A model generated the notes under the pieces. That model saw nothing but the letters and a program-made list of their open reading frames with translations. It did not search any database and was not told the origin of the DNA. Positions 52,845-61,933 of a stretch of DNA of 64,000 bases are shown in pieces. The stretch's first letter is position 1. Each line of letters begins with the position of its first letter. The position numbers and the translations under genes were made by a program. This stretch comes from Actinocrinis sp035653575 (lineage in GTDB: Bacteria; Actinomycetota; Actinomycetes; Streptomycetales; Catenulisporaceae). The DNA is taken from assembly GCF_035653575.1 (NCBI RefSeq), contig NZ_DASRBQ010000111.1:1-64000 (forward strand), written 5' to 3'.

Positions 52845-53559
52845 CGGGTTCCGCCTTCGCCGAGCCGTAGACCGCGCGAATGGCCCGGTAAGCGTGCTCC
52901 GCGGCGATCTGCTCGGCGACCTTCTTCGAGCGGCCGCGGCCGGACGGGTACTCCTTGTCCGCGACGCGCACCCGGGCCTCGAAGAACTTGTCGTGGTCCG
53001 GGCCGTCCTCGGTGACCAGGTACACCGGCACGCCGAGCCCGTGCTCGGCGGTCAACTCCTGCAGCGAGGTCTTCCAGTCCAGGCCCGCGCCGAGGCCCGC
53101 GGAGGCCTCGATCAGCCCGTCGAAGAGCCGGTGGATGAGCGCCCCGGCGGTCTCCAGGTCGTGGTCCAGGTAGACCGCGCCGATCAGCGCCTCCATGGTG
53201 TCGGCGAGGATCGAGGACTTGTCCCGGCCCCCGGTGGCCTCCTCGCCCTTGCCCAGGCGCAGGAACTCCCCGAGCCCGAGCGAGCGGGCCACGTCCGCCA
53301 GCGCGCGCGAGTTGACCACGTGCGAGCGGAACTTGGCCAGCTGCCCCTCGGGCAGGTCGGGATGCGTGTCGTACAGCGTGCTTGTGACGACGAGACCGAG
53401 CACCGAGTCGCCGAGGAATTCGAGGCGCTCGTTGGTCGGCACATTGCCGTTCTCGTAGCTGAACGAACGGTGGGTGAGCGCGCGCTCGAGCAGCTTCGCG
53501 TCAAGCGGAACGCCGAGCCGCTGCTCCAGCACGGCCGGGGGCACCTGGGAATCGGTCAC
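52828..53559 (-). CDS. rnc: Ribonuclease III
   Basis: 243 residues. The RNase III signature NERLEFLGDSVLG (43-55) supplies the catalytic Glu and Asp, and DTMEALIGAVYLD the second pair. The double-stranded RNA-binding domain occupies ~165-235 (SLQELTAEHG..., GRGRSKKVAEQIAAEHAYRAI). It processes rRNA precursors and structured mRNAs. It is preceded by rpmF at 15 bp and overlaps mutM. Confidence 0.96.
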   Translation of the reverse strand: MTDSQVPPAVLEQRLGVPLDAKLLERALTHRSFSYENGNVPTNERLEFLGDSVLGLVVTSTLYDTHPDLPEGQLAKFRSHVVNSRALADVARSLGLGEFLRLGKGEEATGGRDKSSILADTMEALIGAVYLDHDLETAGALIHRLFDGLIEASAGLGAGLDWKTSLQELTAEHGLGVPVYLVTEDGPDHDKFFEARVRVADKEYPSGRGRSKKVAEQIAAEHAYRAIRAVYGSAKAEPDAGAA

Positions 53560-53574
53560 GGCGGCTTCCAGCCG

Positions 53575-53748
53575 TCAGACGGCGACGACCTGGCGCTTGT
53601 TGTAGGTGCCGCAGTTCTCGCACAGCGTGTGCGGGAGCTTGGTCTCGCCGCAGCGGTCGCAGGTGGCCAGGGTCAGCGGCGCGGCCTTCCACTGGGCACG
53701 CCGCGAACGGGTGCGGCTGCGGGACTTCTTGCGCTTCGGAACGGCCAC
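53575..53748 (-). CDS. rpmF: Ribosomal protein bL32
   Basis: 57 residues from GTG 53748 (AGGAGAG 8-9 nt upstream). AVPKRKKSRSRTRSRRAQWK is the usual basic N-terminus, and CDRCGE...CENCG is a complete zinc ribbon, so this is the zinc-requiring C+ form. It sits in the conserved DUF177-rpmF-rnc order; the upstream gap of 211 bp may carry an additional promoter. Confidence 0.96.
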   Translation of the reverse strand: MAVPKRKKSRSRTRSRRAQWKAAPLTLATCDRCGETKLPHTLCENCGTYNKRQVVAV

Positions 53749-53959
53749 GGTTCGAACTCTCCTGGTCATCGCCCGCCGCAGGCCGCCAAGCCGGCAGCGG
53801 GTAGGGAAAAACTGCTGCGATTTTACCGTGCCCCGCGAGGATCCCGGGGCTCGCGTTTCCGCGTGGAGCCGTTCGGCGGGCCGGCCGGCTCCCTTATTGC
53901 TCAGACGACTGTACTGGACAGCGCCGACTGCTACTTACCTACTGCGTCGTACTGCTGAT

Positions 53960-54592
53960 TTACCCGCCGTTCCCGCGCTGTTGGCCGGTTTCGGCGGATT
54001 GCGGACCTTCCGACCCGCCACCCGGCATCGCCAGGCTGCTCAGCGCCGCCCAGCGCGGGTCCACGGTCTCGTGTCCGTGGTCCGGGTCGTCGGCCAGCCT
54101 GGCGCCGCACTGCGCGCACAGCCCCGGGCAGTCCTCCCGGCACAGCGGCTGGAGCGGCAGCTCCAGCATCACCGCGTCGTGCACCAGCGGGCCGACGTCG
54201 ATCAGGTCCTCCACCACGAGCTGGGCCTCCTCCGCCTCCTCGGCGGTCAGGTCCTCGAGGTCGTAGTAGAACAGCTCCTGGAATTCGGCGTCGAGGTCCA
54301 CCTCGACCGGGTCGAGGCAGCGCACGCACTCCCCGACCAGCGAGCCGGAAACCCGCCCGGTGGCCAGTATCCCTTCCACCACCGACTCGACCCGCAGGGT
54401 GAGCCGCAGGTCCGCGCCCTCGGCCGAGTAGAGGCCGTCGAGCGTGGTCGCCTTCTCGCCGCCGAGCAGGTCCGCGGCCGGCAGATCCCGGTCGAACTCG
54501 CGCATCGCTCCGGGGCGACGGCCGAGCTCCCGCGCGTCGAAGACGAACGGGGACCGCGCGTCGAGACGGCGTGGCTTGGGTGCGGCAGGCAT
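53960..54592 (-). CDS. DUF177/YceD family protein
   Basis: 210 residues from ATG 54592 (MPAAPKPRR; the frame to 54649 is optional). FVFDARELGRRPG and the core GECVRCLDPVEVDLDAEFQELF followed by LCREDCPGLCAQCG are hallmarks of the family, which is tied to 23S rRNA accumulation and always adjacent to rpmF. Four to five Cys may bind zinc. The C-terminal 40 residues are polar and disordered. Confidence 0.92.
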   Translation of the reverse strand: MPAAPKPRRLDARSPFVFDARELGRRPGAMREFDRDLPAADLLGGEKATTLDGLYSAEGADLRLTLRVESVVEGILATGRVSGSLVGECVRCLDPVEVDLDAEFQELFYYDLEDLTAEEAEEAQLVVEDLIDVGPLVHDAVMLELPLQPLCREDCPGLCAQCGARLADDPDHGHETVDPRWAALSSLAMPGGGSEGPQSAETGQQRGNGG

Positions 54593-54668
54593 GACGGCTT
54601 CCAGCTTGAAAGGGTGGGGTGGTCGAGCACACGGTCCGAGGTAGCGCAACCGGCCGTCCAGAGTAGCA

Positions 54669-54700
54669 AAAAGCTGGGCCGTTCGAGGAACGGCCCAGCT
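54669..54700 (-). terminator. Rho-independent terminator after sepIVA
   Basis: A perfect 12-bp stem GCTGGGCCGTTC/GAACGGCCCAGC with a 3-nt loop is followed on the minus strand by a TTTTT run. It is the clearest intrinsic terminator of the window and ends the sepIVA transcript before DUF177-rpmF. Confidence 0.9.
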
Positions 54701-54774
54701 CAGCGTCGCTTTCGCTACGGTCTCACCCGTGCCGCTCGGCGCCGGACCGGGCCGGTCGGCGCCCTCGGCCCGGC

Positions 54775-55719
54775 TTAGCGGCCGTATCCGTCGTGCTGGA
54801 ACTGCCGCACGTCGATCAGGCCGGTGTCGAAGTACGAGGTCTCGTCTGCCGGGTACTGCGACGGCGGGGCCTGGCGCTGCGCCGGCGGCTGACCGTACTG
54901 CCCGGACTGGTGGCCGTAGTCGTCGCCGTACTCGGAGCCGTAGCCGCCCCCCTGCGGGTCGGTGTGGAACTCACCGGTGCCGTACCCGTGGGCCGCGCCC
55001 TGGTCGTACGCACCCTGCTCGTAGCTGTAGCCCTCGTGCTGGTCCGAGCCGTACGCACCCGCGGCCGCGTAGTCGCCCTGCCGCTCAGGGTATCCCTCGC
55101 CGTACTGGTGCTGCTCGTACGGGCGCTCCGCCTCGGCGAAGGCGTCCACGGTGAAGTCCTGGCTCTCGTACCCGTCGAAGGAGCTCTCCCCGCCGGAGAA
55201 GTCCCGCGAGCGTCGGCGCTCCTCGGCGACCGCGTCCTGCTCCTCGACGTGCCGGCCGAGCTCGTCCATCGGGTTGCTGCTGCCGCGCATCTTCTCGCGA
55301 CCGCGGCCCACCGCCTGGATGGTCTTGGTGAGCACCACCTCGAAGTTGGCCAGCTTCTGGTCGACCCAGTCCTCGGCCTCGGCGCGCATCTGCTCGGCCT
55401 CGCGCCTGGCCTCGGCCAGGATGCGCTCGGCCGCGCCGCGCGCCTCCCGGGACACGTCGGTGTTCCCGATGATGGACTCGCGCTCGCTGCGGGTGCGCTC
55501 GAGCAGCCGCTCGGCCTCGCGGCGGCCGTCTTCGAGCACGGACTCGCGGTCGGCGAGCACCCGGCGGGCATGCTCCATCTCTTCCGGAAGCCCCCGCCGC
55601 AGGTCGTCGAGCAACTCGAGCACCTGGGCGCGGTTGATCACACACGAGGCCGACATCGGCATAGCGCGTGCGCTCTCCACGATCTCGATGAGTTCGTCGA
55701 TCTTGGCATTCACGTCCAC
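54775..55719 (-). CDS. sepIVA: SepIVA-like cell-division/envelope protein (DivIVA family)
   Basis: 314 residues. GTG 55719 has GGGAG 9 nt upstream; the frame to 55773 would add 18 unconserved residues. The N-terminus KIDELIEIVESARAMPMSASCVINR is the family signature. A long coiled coil follows (residues ~40-150, Glu/Arg/Ala heptads, ERILAEARREAEQM), then an acidic linker and a ~130-residue tail rich in Gly, Tyr and Gln (QYGQ, HGYG). In mycobacteria SepIVA organises septal and polar envelope growth. The low-complexity tail is not in the mycobacterial protein as I remember it. Confidence 0.88.
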   Translation of the reverse strand: MDVNAKIDELIEIVESARAMPMSASCVINRAQVLELLDDLRRGLPEEMEHARRVLADRESVLEDGRREAERLLERTRSERESIIGNTDVSREARGAAERILAEARREAEQMRAEAEDWVDQKLANFEVVLTKTIQAVGRGREKMRGSSNPMDELGRHVEEQDAVAEERRRSRDFSGGESSFDGYESQDFTVDAFAEAERPYEQHQYGEGYPERQGDYAAAGAYGSDQHEGYSYEQGAYDQGAAHGYGTGEFHTDPQGGGYGSEYGDDYGHQSGQYGQPPAQRQAPPSQYPADETSYFDTGLIDVRQFQHDGYGR

Positions 55720-55869
55720 CGGACTGGCACTCCCTGTTTCACGGGCGGCGCCCGGAAGCGGGCGTCCCGCCAACGGTACCCCGTACGGCTCAGTGTGCGA
55801 GTGCCGCGCCGGGAATGGCTGCTCTGCCGTGAATGGCGCTATCGCCGGTAATGCCCGAAAGGCTAGCTA

Positions 55870-55899
55870 TAGATATGACGTACCGTCACGTATCGGTCA
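55870..55899 (-). promoter_or_regulatory. Possible sepIVA promoter
   Basis: Minus strand TGACCG (55899-55894) and TATCTA (55875-55870) are 18 nt apart, about 150 nt upstream of the sepIVA start. TACGT is repeated 11 bp apart within the spacer. The local AT content is raised relative to surroundings. Confidence 0.35.
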
Positions 55900-55923
55900 C
55901 TTAACACGCACCTCTGCGGTGCG

Positions 55924-56436
55924 TTACTTGCGCAGACGCTCGATCAAACGCTCCAACACCGCGTCGGGAACCAGGCCCGCGACGTCCCCGCCGAGCGCGC
56001 AGACCTCCTTGATCAACGAGGAGGACAGGAAGCTGTAGAGCGGATTGGTGGCCACGAAGAGCGTCTCGACGTCGGCCAGCCGGTGGTTCATCTGGGACAT
56101 CTGCAGCTCGTAGTCGAAGTCGCCGACCGCGCGCAGCCCCTTGACGATGCCCCGGATGCCGCGCTCCCGGCAGAAGTCGACCAGCAGTCCGTCGACGACC
56201 TCGACCTTGACGTTGGGCAGGTGCGCGGTGACCTCGCGCAGCATGTCCATCCGCTCGCCGTAGGGGAACAGGCCGTTCTTGCCGGCGTTTTTGCCGACCG
56301 CGACGACCACCTCGTCGAACAGCTGCGCCATCCGGCCGATCACATCGAGGTGGCCGTTGGTCACGGGATCGAAGGAGCCGGGACACGCCACGCGGCACAG
56401 CTTCGACTTTTCCGGGAGGCCGGGATTGGGGTCCAC
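55924..56436 (-). CDS. coaD: Phosphopantetheine adenylyltransferase
   Basis: 170 residues if started at GTG 56436 (AAGGA 7 nt upstream); a GTG at 56391 would give the family's usual N-terminus without SD. Nucleotidyltransferase motifs are CPGSFDPVTNGH (T/HxGH) and LFVATNPLYSFLSSSLIKEV. GLRAVGDFDYELQM is typical of CoaD. It makes dephospho-CoA from 4'-phosphopantetheine and ATP. It follows rsmD after 67 bp. Confidence 0.95.
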   Translation of the reverse strand: MDPNPGLPEKSKLCRVACPGSFDPVTNGHLDVIGRMAQLFDEVVVAVGKNAGKNGLFPYGERMDMLREVTAHLPNVKVEVVDGLLVDFCRERGIRGIVKGLRAVGDFDYELQMSQMNHRLADVETLFVATNPLYSFLSSSLIKEVCALGGDVAGLVPDAVLERLIERLRK

Positions 56437-56503
56437 GAGACAGTCCTTGTCATCGTCGGCAGAGCTTGTCGTCGTCGGGGCGCCAGTCAGGTCGAGCCGC
56501 TCG

Positions 56504-57100
56504 TCAGCTGGCAGCGTCTGATTCGCTCGTAGCACCGGCTTGGCGGCGACCGTACCAGACCGTGCCCTCGCCATACGCGCGGGACCGCAGGGCGCCGAAC
56601 CCCGCAGGCCAGCGCCACTCGGGACCGCGCGACGCGCGCTCGACCGCGACCATCGCGCCGGGGGCGATCCAGCCGTTGTCCGCGAGCGAGACCAGCACCG
56701 CGGCCAGATCCTCGGCGGGCATCGCGTACGGCGGGTCGAGGTATACGAGGTCGTACGGTTCGTCCGGGCAAGGGGTCGCGGCGAGGTGCTCGACCCGCTC
56801 GATCGCGATGCGCGCGCCGGGCAAACCGAGCGTGTCGAGGTTCGCATGCATGACGCGGACCGCCGCGCGATCCGAATCGACCAGCAGCGCGGCAGCGGCA
56901 CCGCGGGACAACGCTTCGAGCCCGACCGCTCCGGAACCCGCGTAGAGGTCGAGGACACGCAGTCCGCCGAAGCCGTTGAGCGCGGCGTCGAGCGCGGAGA
57001 ACAGGCCCTCTCGAGTGCGGTCGGAGGTCGGTCGGGTGCTGCGGCCGTCAGGCACGGCGAGGCGTCGCCCCCGCGCGCTCCCGGCGATGATGCGTGTCAT
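56504..57100 (-). CDS. rsmD: 16S rRNA (guanine966-N2)-methyltransferase
   Basis: 198 residues from ATG 57100 (MTRIIAGSARGRRL, the family start). The SAM-binding loop is VLDLYAGSGAVGLEALSRGA, and the catalytic motif is LDPPY. The PTSDRTREGLFSAL segment is RsmD-specific. It methylates G966 of 16S rRNA in the assembled small subunit. It is conserved next to coaD and recG. Confidence 0.95.
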   Translation of the reverse strand: MTRIIAGSARGRRLAVPDGRSTRPTSDRTREGLFSALDAALNGFGGLRVLDLYAGSGAVGLEALSRGAAAALLVDSDRAAVRVMHANLDTLGLPGARIAIERVEHLAATPCPDEPYDLVYLDPPYAMPAEDLAAVLVSLADNGWIAPGAMVAVERASRGPEWRWPAGFGALRSRAYGEGTVWYGRRQAGATSESDAAS

Positions 57101-57177
57101 GGCGCCGATTCTGCCCGCAGGCACGTGGTGAATGCCTAATGGAGGGCGTGGTGACGTACTCCGGCTCCGTTACTCGC

Positions 57178-59559
57178 TCAGGATTTCTCGAGGAACGTCG
57201 CCCGATCGGAGGTGACCAACGCGGCGACCGCGGCGGCGAGCGCCGGTTCCCCGATCAGCTCCGGGTCGCGGTCCACCAGCTCGGTCGCGGCCTCGCGGGC
57301 GTCGCGAAGGAGGTCCTCATCGTGCAGGACGCGTAGCAGCTTGAGCGAGGAGCGGCGTCCGGACTGGCTCGCGCCGAGCACGTCGCCCTCCCGGCGCTGC
57401 TCGAGGTCGATGCGGGAGAGCTCGAAGCCGTCGAGGGTTCCGGCGACCGCGTCGAGCCGCTCGCGCGCGGGCGAGTCGGCCGGTGCCTCGGTGACCAGCA
57501 GGCAGAGTCCGGGCGCCGTTCCGCGGCCGACCCGGCCGCGCAGCTGGTGCAGCTGCGAGACACCGAAGCGGTCGGCGTCGAGCACGGCCATGACGGTCGC
57601 GTTGGGCACGTTGACGCCGACCTCGATGACGGTCGTCGCGACCAGCACGTCGACCTCGCCCGCCGCGAAGGCGGTCATCACCGAGTCCTTCTCCTCGGGC
57701 GCGAGCCTGCCGTGCAGGACGCCGATGCGCAGACCGGCGAGCTGCTGCTCGCTCAGTTGCCGGGCCATGTCCACGACGGACAGCGGCGCTCGTGCCGCTG
57801 AGGCAGGCGAGGCGAGGTCGTCGAAGGAGAGCTGTGCCTGACCTTCGAGCGCCGACTCGGCGTCCGCGTCGTCGTCGCCGTGACCGTCGCCGGCGCCGTC
57901 ACCATCGAAGTCGTCCGCGTCCGGCCCGGCTTGATTGCGCCGCCGCCTCGCCTTCGGTTGCTCATCGTTCTGTGCCTCGTAGCCGCCCGCCTCGTCGCTG
58001 CCGGTCTCCGCGCCGTCGCCGATCCGCGGGCAGACCACGTACGCCTGGTGCCCGGCGGCGACTTCCTCGCGGATCCGGTCCCAGGTGCGCGCGAGGTAGT
58101 GCGGCTTGTCGGCGGCGGGCACGACGAAGGTGGAGATCGGCGAGCGGCCGCGCGGCAGCTCCGCGAGCACGGAGGTCTCCAGGTCGCCGAACACGGTCAT
58201 GGCCACGGTGCGCGGAATCGGTGTCGCGGTCATCACCAGCAGGTGTGGCGGCTTCTCCGCCTTCGCGCGCAACGCGTCGCGCTGTTCCACACCGAAGCGG
58301 TGCTGTTCGTCCACCACGACCAGGCCGAGGTCGGCGAACTGGACGGTGTCCTCGATCACCGCGTGCGTGCCGACCACGATCCCGGCCGCGCCGCTCGCCG
58401 CGTCCAGCAGGTTGGCACGCCGTTCCTTCGCACCCTGCGATCCGGTGAGCAACGCCACGCGGGTGCCGTCGGGATCGCCGTCCAGCTGGCCGGCGCGGGC
58501 GAGCGGGCCGAGCAGGTCGAGGATCGAGCGGTGGTGCTGCTGGGCCAGCACCTCGGTGGGCGCGAGCAGCACCGCCTGGCCGCCCGCGTCGACGACGGTG
58601 AGCATGGCGCGCAGCGCGACCACCGTCTTTCCCGAGCCGACCTCGCCTTGCAGCAGCCGGTGCATCGGGTGCGTGGCCGCGAGGTCCTGCTCGATCTGGC
58701 GGCAGACCTCGCGCTGACCGGCCGTCAGCTGGAAGGGCAGCCGTTCGTCGAAGCGGTCGAGCAGGCCGCCGGTCCGCACCGGCCTGGGCACGGCGGGCAG
58801 CGCGAGCGCGGCGCGGCGGCGTTGCGCCAGCACCACTTGCAGCGGCAGCGCCTCGTCCCACTTCAGCCGGATCTTCGCGAGCTGATAATCCGAGCGCTCC
58901 TCGGGCCGGTGCACCTTCTCGAAGGCCTCGCGCAGGCCCAGCAGCCGATGCCGGTCGCGCACCTGCTGCGGCAGCGGATCGGGCACGGACTTGAGGCTGT
59001 CGAGCGCGAGCCTGACACAGGCTTGGATCTTGCGGGTCGAGAAGCCCGCGGTCGCCGGATAGAACGGGATCAGCTCGTTCGCGTAGCGCTCGGCCTCGGC
59101 CTCGGCGTCCTGGTCGTCCTTGAGCAGCTCGAACTCGGGCTGGGCGAGCTGGCGGTGCCCGCGGAACTCGGTGACCCGGCCGGAGAAGAGTCCCACGCGT
59201 CCCGGCCGCAGGTCGCGGTCCAGCCAGGGCTGGTTGAAGAAGGTGAGCGCCAGCGAGGAGGTGCCGTCGGTGACCGTGACCTCGGTCAGCGAGCCGCGGC
59301 GGCCCTTGAACGGGCGCTTGGTGACCTTCTCCACCTCGGCCAGCACGGTGACGTAGTCGTCGAGCGTCAGGCTCGCCAGGTCGCTGAGCTCGCCGCGCTT
59401 GGCGTACCGGCGCGGATAGTGCCGCAGCAGTTCGCCGACCGTGTGCAGCTCGAGATTGCGTTCGAGCACCTTCGCGGTACGGCCGCCGACCAGGTCTTTG
59501 AGGGGTTCGGCCAGCGGGTCGGCTACTGCGGTCGGCCGACCCCGGACCGTTTCGACCAT
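57178..59559 (-). CDS. recG: ATP-dependent DNA helicase RecG
   Basis: 793 residues from ATG 59559, preceded by GAGGAG; GTG 59586, which overlaps the DAK2 gene stop, would add nine residues. The wedge/OB domain comes first (LASLTLDDYVTVLAEV), then Walker A GEVGSGKTVVAL (~306), DEQH box VVDEQHRFGV, TATPIPRT, and motifs V/VI ATTVIEVGVNVPNA and QLRGRVGRG. It remodels stalled forks and Holliday structures. An unusual ~65-residue Asp/Gly/Glu-rich insert interrupts the helicase core (residues ~516-586). Confidence 0.94.
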   Translation of the reverse strand: MVETVRGRPTAVADPLAEPLKDLVGGRTAKVLERNLELHTVGELLRHYPRRYAKRGELSDLASLTLDDYVTVLAEVEKVTKRPFKGRRGSLTEVTVTDGTSSLALTFFNQPWLDRDLRPGRVGLFSGRVTEFRGHRQLAQPEFELLKDDQDAEAEAERYANELIPFYPATAGFSTRKIQACVRLALDSLKSVPDPLPQQVRDRHRLLGLREAFEKVHRPEERSDYQLAKIRLKWDEALPLQVVLAQRRRAALALPAVPRPVRTGGLLDRFDERLPFQLTAGQREVCRQIEQDLAATHPMHRLLQGEVGSGKTVVALRAMLTVVDAGGQAVLLAPTEVLAQQHHRSILDLLGPLARAGQLDGDPDGTRVALLTGSQGAKERRANLLDAASGAAGIVVGTHAVIEDTVQFADLGLVVVDEQHRFGVEQRDALRAKAEKPPHLLVMTATPIPRTVAMTVFGDLETSVLAELPRGRSPISTFVVPAADKPHYLARTWDRIREEVAAGHQAYVVCPRIGDGAETGSDEAGGYEAQNDEQPKARRRRNQAGPDADDFDGDGAGDGHGDDDADAESALEGQAQLSFDDLASPASAARAPLSVVDMARQLSEQQLAGLRIGVLHGRLAPEEKDSVMTAFAAGEVDVLVATTVIEVGVNVPNATVMAVLDADRFGVSQLHQLRGRVGRGTAPGLCLLVTEAPADSPARERLDAVAGTLDGFELSRIDLEQRREGDVLGASQSGRRSSLKLLRVLHDEDLLRDAREAATELVDRDPELIGEPALAAAVAALVTSDRATFLEKS

Positions 59560-59582
59560 CGCGCTCCTCGCTCCTGCCGTGC

Positions 59583-61412
59583 TCACTCCACCCCGATCAG
59601 CAGCGGCCAGCCGCTCTGGCCGCCCTCGTAGGCGACTACGTCCATCTCCGGCCTGGTCGCGTGTACACGTGCCCGCACGGCCTCGACCAGTTCCGCGGCG
59701 TCCAGGCGGGTCCCGTCCGGTCCGCCGGAGGCCTCGTCGAGCCCGTCGCCGGTGACTAAGGTCACCATCTCACCGCCCGCCGACACCATGCGATCGACCA
59801 CCGCGAGCGCCGCTTCGAGCAGGGTCGAGCGGATCAATGCGACGTCGCCCTCGATGAAGCCGAGCACGTCGCCGGCGTGGCACACCCCGGCCATGGTCCA
59901 CGCGTCTTCCACGGCGACCTGCAGGGCGGCGTGCCGGGTGGCTCCGGCGGCGGCGGTCATGGCGACTATGTCGGCATCGAAGCGGCGGCCCGGCTCGTGC
60001 ACGGCTACCGCGGCGATGCCCTGCACCACGGCCTTGCTCGGTACGACGGCGACGCGGGCGCCGGAGGAACCGCGGTGCACCTGCTCGGCGGCGGCGGACG
60101 CGGCGGCGAGACCGTCCGGGTCGTTGACCAGGATAATGATCTCCTCGACCCCGGCGTCCGCGATGGCCCGGCTGAGCTGCGCGCTGTTCGGCGGGCGCCC
60201 GCTGGTGCAGGCCAGCGGGATCGCTCCGGCCTCTGCGAACAGCTCCGCGATACCGGGTCCGGGTGCCGCGGCGAGTACCGCGCGACCTGGCGCGGCGCGG
60301 TAGTGCGGGGCGGCTGCGGTATGGCCGGCTGACTGAGATTCAGCGGAGTGCGCGCCGACCAGCTCCCCGTCCCATGCGTTGTCGCTTTGCGTCGCGACGG
60401 AGCAGTTGGCCAGCGCGGTCACAGTGAGGTCGTAGGGCCTACCGAGCCGGATCGCGGCCTCGATCGCCGGTCCCGGCTGGTCTACGTGGATGTGTACCCG
60501 ATAAGCACCGTCGCCGCCTGCGATCACCAACGAGTCGCCGTCGCCCTGTTCGCAGAGCTCTTCGAGCGTGGAGCGCAGCTGCGCGAGTTGCGGTTCGCTC
60601 GCCTCGAGCATGTAGAGGACCTCGAAGGACGGGGACGCGACCGGCTTGGTACGGGCGGCTCCGTTGTTGCTCACGGCCGAGACCGCCCTGGGCGGAACAC
60701 GCACACGCCCCACTCTTACCGCGCGCGTGGGGTCGTAACCGCCGAGTAGTGCGGCGAGTACGTCGAGCAGGATGCACACGCCGCGACCGCCGGCGTCGAC
60801 GACGCCCGCTTGGCCAAGTACCGGGAGCTGCGAGGGCGTGAGGGCGAGGGCGGCCTCCGCCGCGTCGCGCGCGGCCTCGGCGACGGCTGCGAAAGTGGGT
60901 TCGAGAGTCCAGTCCCCCGGTAGGTTCGTACCGTCCACCACGGCGCACGCGGCGTCGGCAGCGGCCCTGGCGACCGTGAGCATCGTCCCCTCGACCGGGA
61001 CGGCGACCGCCTGCCAGGCCAGTTCGGCGGCGTCGGCGAGCGCGGCGGCGAGCACGCGCGGGCCGGCCGGTTGACCGTCCCGGATCGCGGCCCCGACCTC
61101 GTCGGCGAGCCCGCGCAGCAGCTGGCTGAGAATCACCCCGGAGTTACCGTGCGCGCCTTTGAGCGCACCGGCGGCGAGAGCGCCGAGAGCCGCGGCCGCG
61201 CCCGCCTCCCCGGCCTCCGCCTCGGCGCCGGGATCGAGCGCGTCGAGTCCCTCGCACGCGGATTCGAAGGTGAGGAAGAGGTTGGTGCCGGTGTCCGCGT
61301 CGGGCACCGGGAAGACGTTCAGCGCGTCGAGCTCCTCGCGGGCACGGCCCAACGCGGCCAGGCAGGCCCTGGCCCACAGTCGTACCGCCGGCCCGTCGAG
61401 CGTCTCAAGCAC
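59583..61412 (-). CDS. DAK2/DegV-fusion protein, FakA-like
   Basis: 609 residues from GTG 61412 (AGAGG nearby). The N-terminal DAK2 (DhaL-type) kinase domain has NVFPVPDADTGTN (33-44, Asp ligands for Mg-ADP; Ala replaces the usual Gly) and GNSGVILSQLLRG. The middle and C-terminal domains (VLYMLEASEPQLAQLRSTLEEL; FVNDPDGLAAAS-like region) match YloV/FakA. FakA phosphorylates fatty acids held by a FakB partner; no fakB is in the window, so that activity is inferred. Its stop overlaps an alternative recG start. Confidence 0.85.
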   Translation of the reverse strand: MLETLDGPAVRLWARACLAALGRAREELDALNVFPVPDADTGTNLFLTFESACEGLDALDPGAEAEAGEAGAAAALGALAAGALKGAHGNSGVILSQLLRGLADEVGAAIRDGQPAGPRVLAAALADAAELAWQAVAVPVEGTMLTVARAAADAACAVVDGTNLPGDWTLEPTFAAVAEAARDAAEAALALTPSQLPVLGQAGVVDAGGRGVCILLDVLAALLGGYDPTRAVRVGRVRVPPRAVSAVSNNGAARTKPVASPSFEVLYMLEASEPQLAQLRSTLEELCEQGDGDSLVIAGGDGAYRVHIHVDQPGPAIEAAIRLGRPYDLTVTALANCSVATQSDNAWDGELVGAHSAESQSAGHTAAAPHYRAAPGRAVLAAAPGPGIAELFAEAGAIPLACTSGRPPNSAQLSRAIADAGVEEIIILVNDPDGLAAASAAAEQVHRGSSGARVAVVPSKAVVQGIAAVAVHEPGRRFDADIVAMTAAAGATRHAALQVAVEDAWTMAGVCHAGDVLGFIEGDVALIRSTLLEAALAVVDRMVSAGGEMVTLVTGDGLDEASGGPDGTRLDAAELVEAVRARVHATRPEMDVVAYEGGQSGWPLLIGVE

Positions 61413-61636
61413 GCTGTGCCTCTCTGTCCGCCGGGGTCGGAAACAATCTGTACCCGAGGATATGTGCTACCCATACCGCTGGAGCAGGTTCGCGACACGG
61501 ACCGGATTGGCTCTTGCCGGGCCGGTTGGGTTACCCTGACCAGGTTGCCTATCGGCGTCTGCGTCCCACGACGGAGATGACTCGGCTCCGGCGACAAGCT
61601 CTCGTACGTAACCATCGGTCTTTTGGAGTGTCTCCC

Positions 61637-61825
61637 GTGGCTGCCACCTGCGATGTCTGCGGCAAGGGTCCGGGCTTCGGCATGAATGTCTCGCACTCGC
61701 ACCGCCGCACCAAGCGCCGGTTCAACCCGAACATCCAGCGGGTCCGCACCACGCTGCCCAACGGGACGCCGAAGCGTCAGAACGTCTGCACCAAGTGCCT
61801 GAAGGCGGGCAAGGTTTCCCGCTAG
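61637..61825 (+). CDS. rpmB: Ribosomal protein bL28
   Basis: 62 residues from GTG 61637 (GGAG 8 nt upstream). AATCDVCGKGPGFGMNVSHS and the later NVCTKC give the four Cys of the zinc-binding C+ form, and SHSHRRTKRRFNPN is the rRNA-binding core. It is divergent from the FakA-like gene and is followed at once by a strong terminator, so it is monocistronic. Confidence 0.97.
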   Translation: MAATCDVCGKGPGFGMNVSHSHRRTKRRFNPNIQRVRTTLPNGTPKRQNVCTKCLKAGKVSR

Positions 61826-61838
61826 GCGCAACGGCTAG

Positions 61839-61872
61839 GGCCCCGCATCGTCCTCGCGACGAGCGCGGGGCC
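61839..61872 (+). terminator. Terminator after rpmB
   Basis: GGCCCCGC (61839-61846) pairs with GCGGGGCC (61865-61872), with a smaller CGTC/GACG inner stem, starting 13 bp after the rpmB stop. A short pyrimidine stretch (TTCTGCTT) follows. A CCTTCTGCTTGCC direct repeat lies just behind it. Confidence 0.75.
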
Positions 61873-61933
61873 TTCTGCTTGCCGCGATTCCCCTTCTGCT
61901 TGCCCCGGTTCCATTGCGCGAACGCTTTGCGCG

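Noticed and set aside
57880..59631. 583-codon plus-strand frame antisense to recG
   Set aside because: Shadow of the recG coding strand; no recognisable domain.
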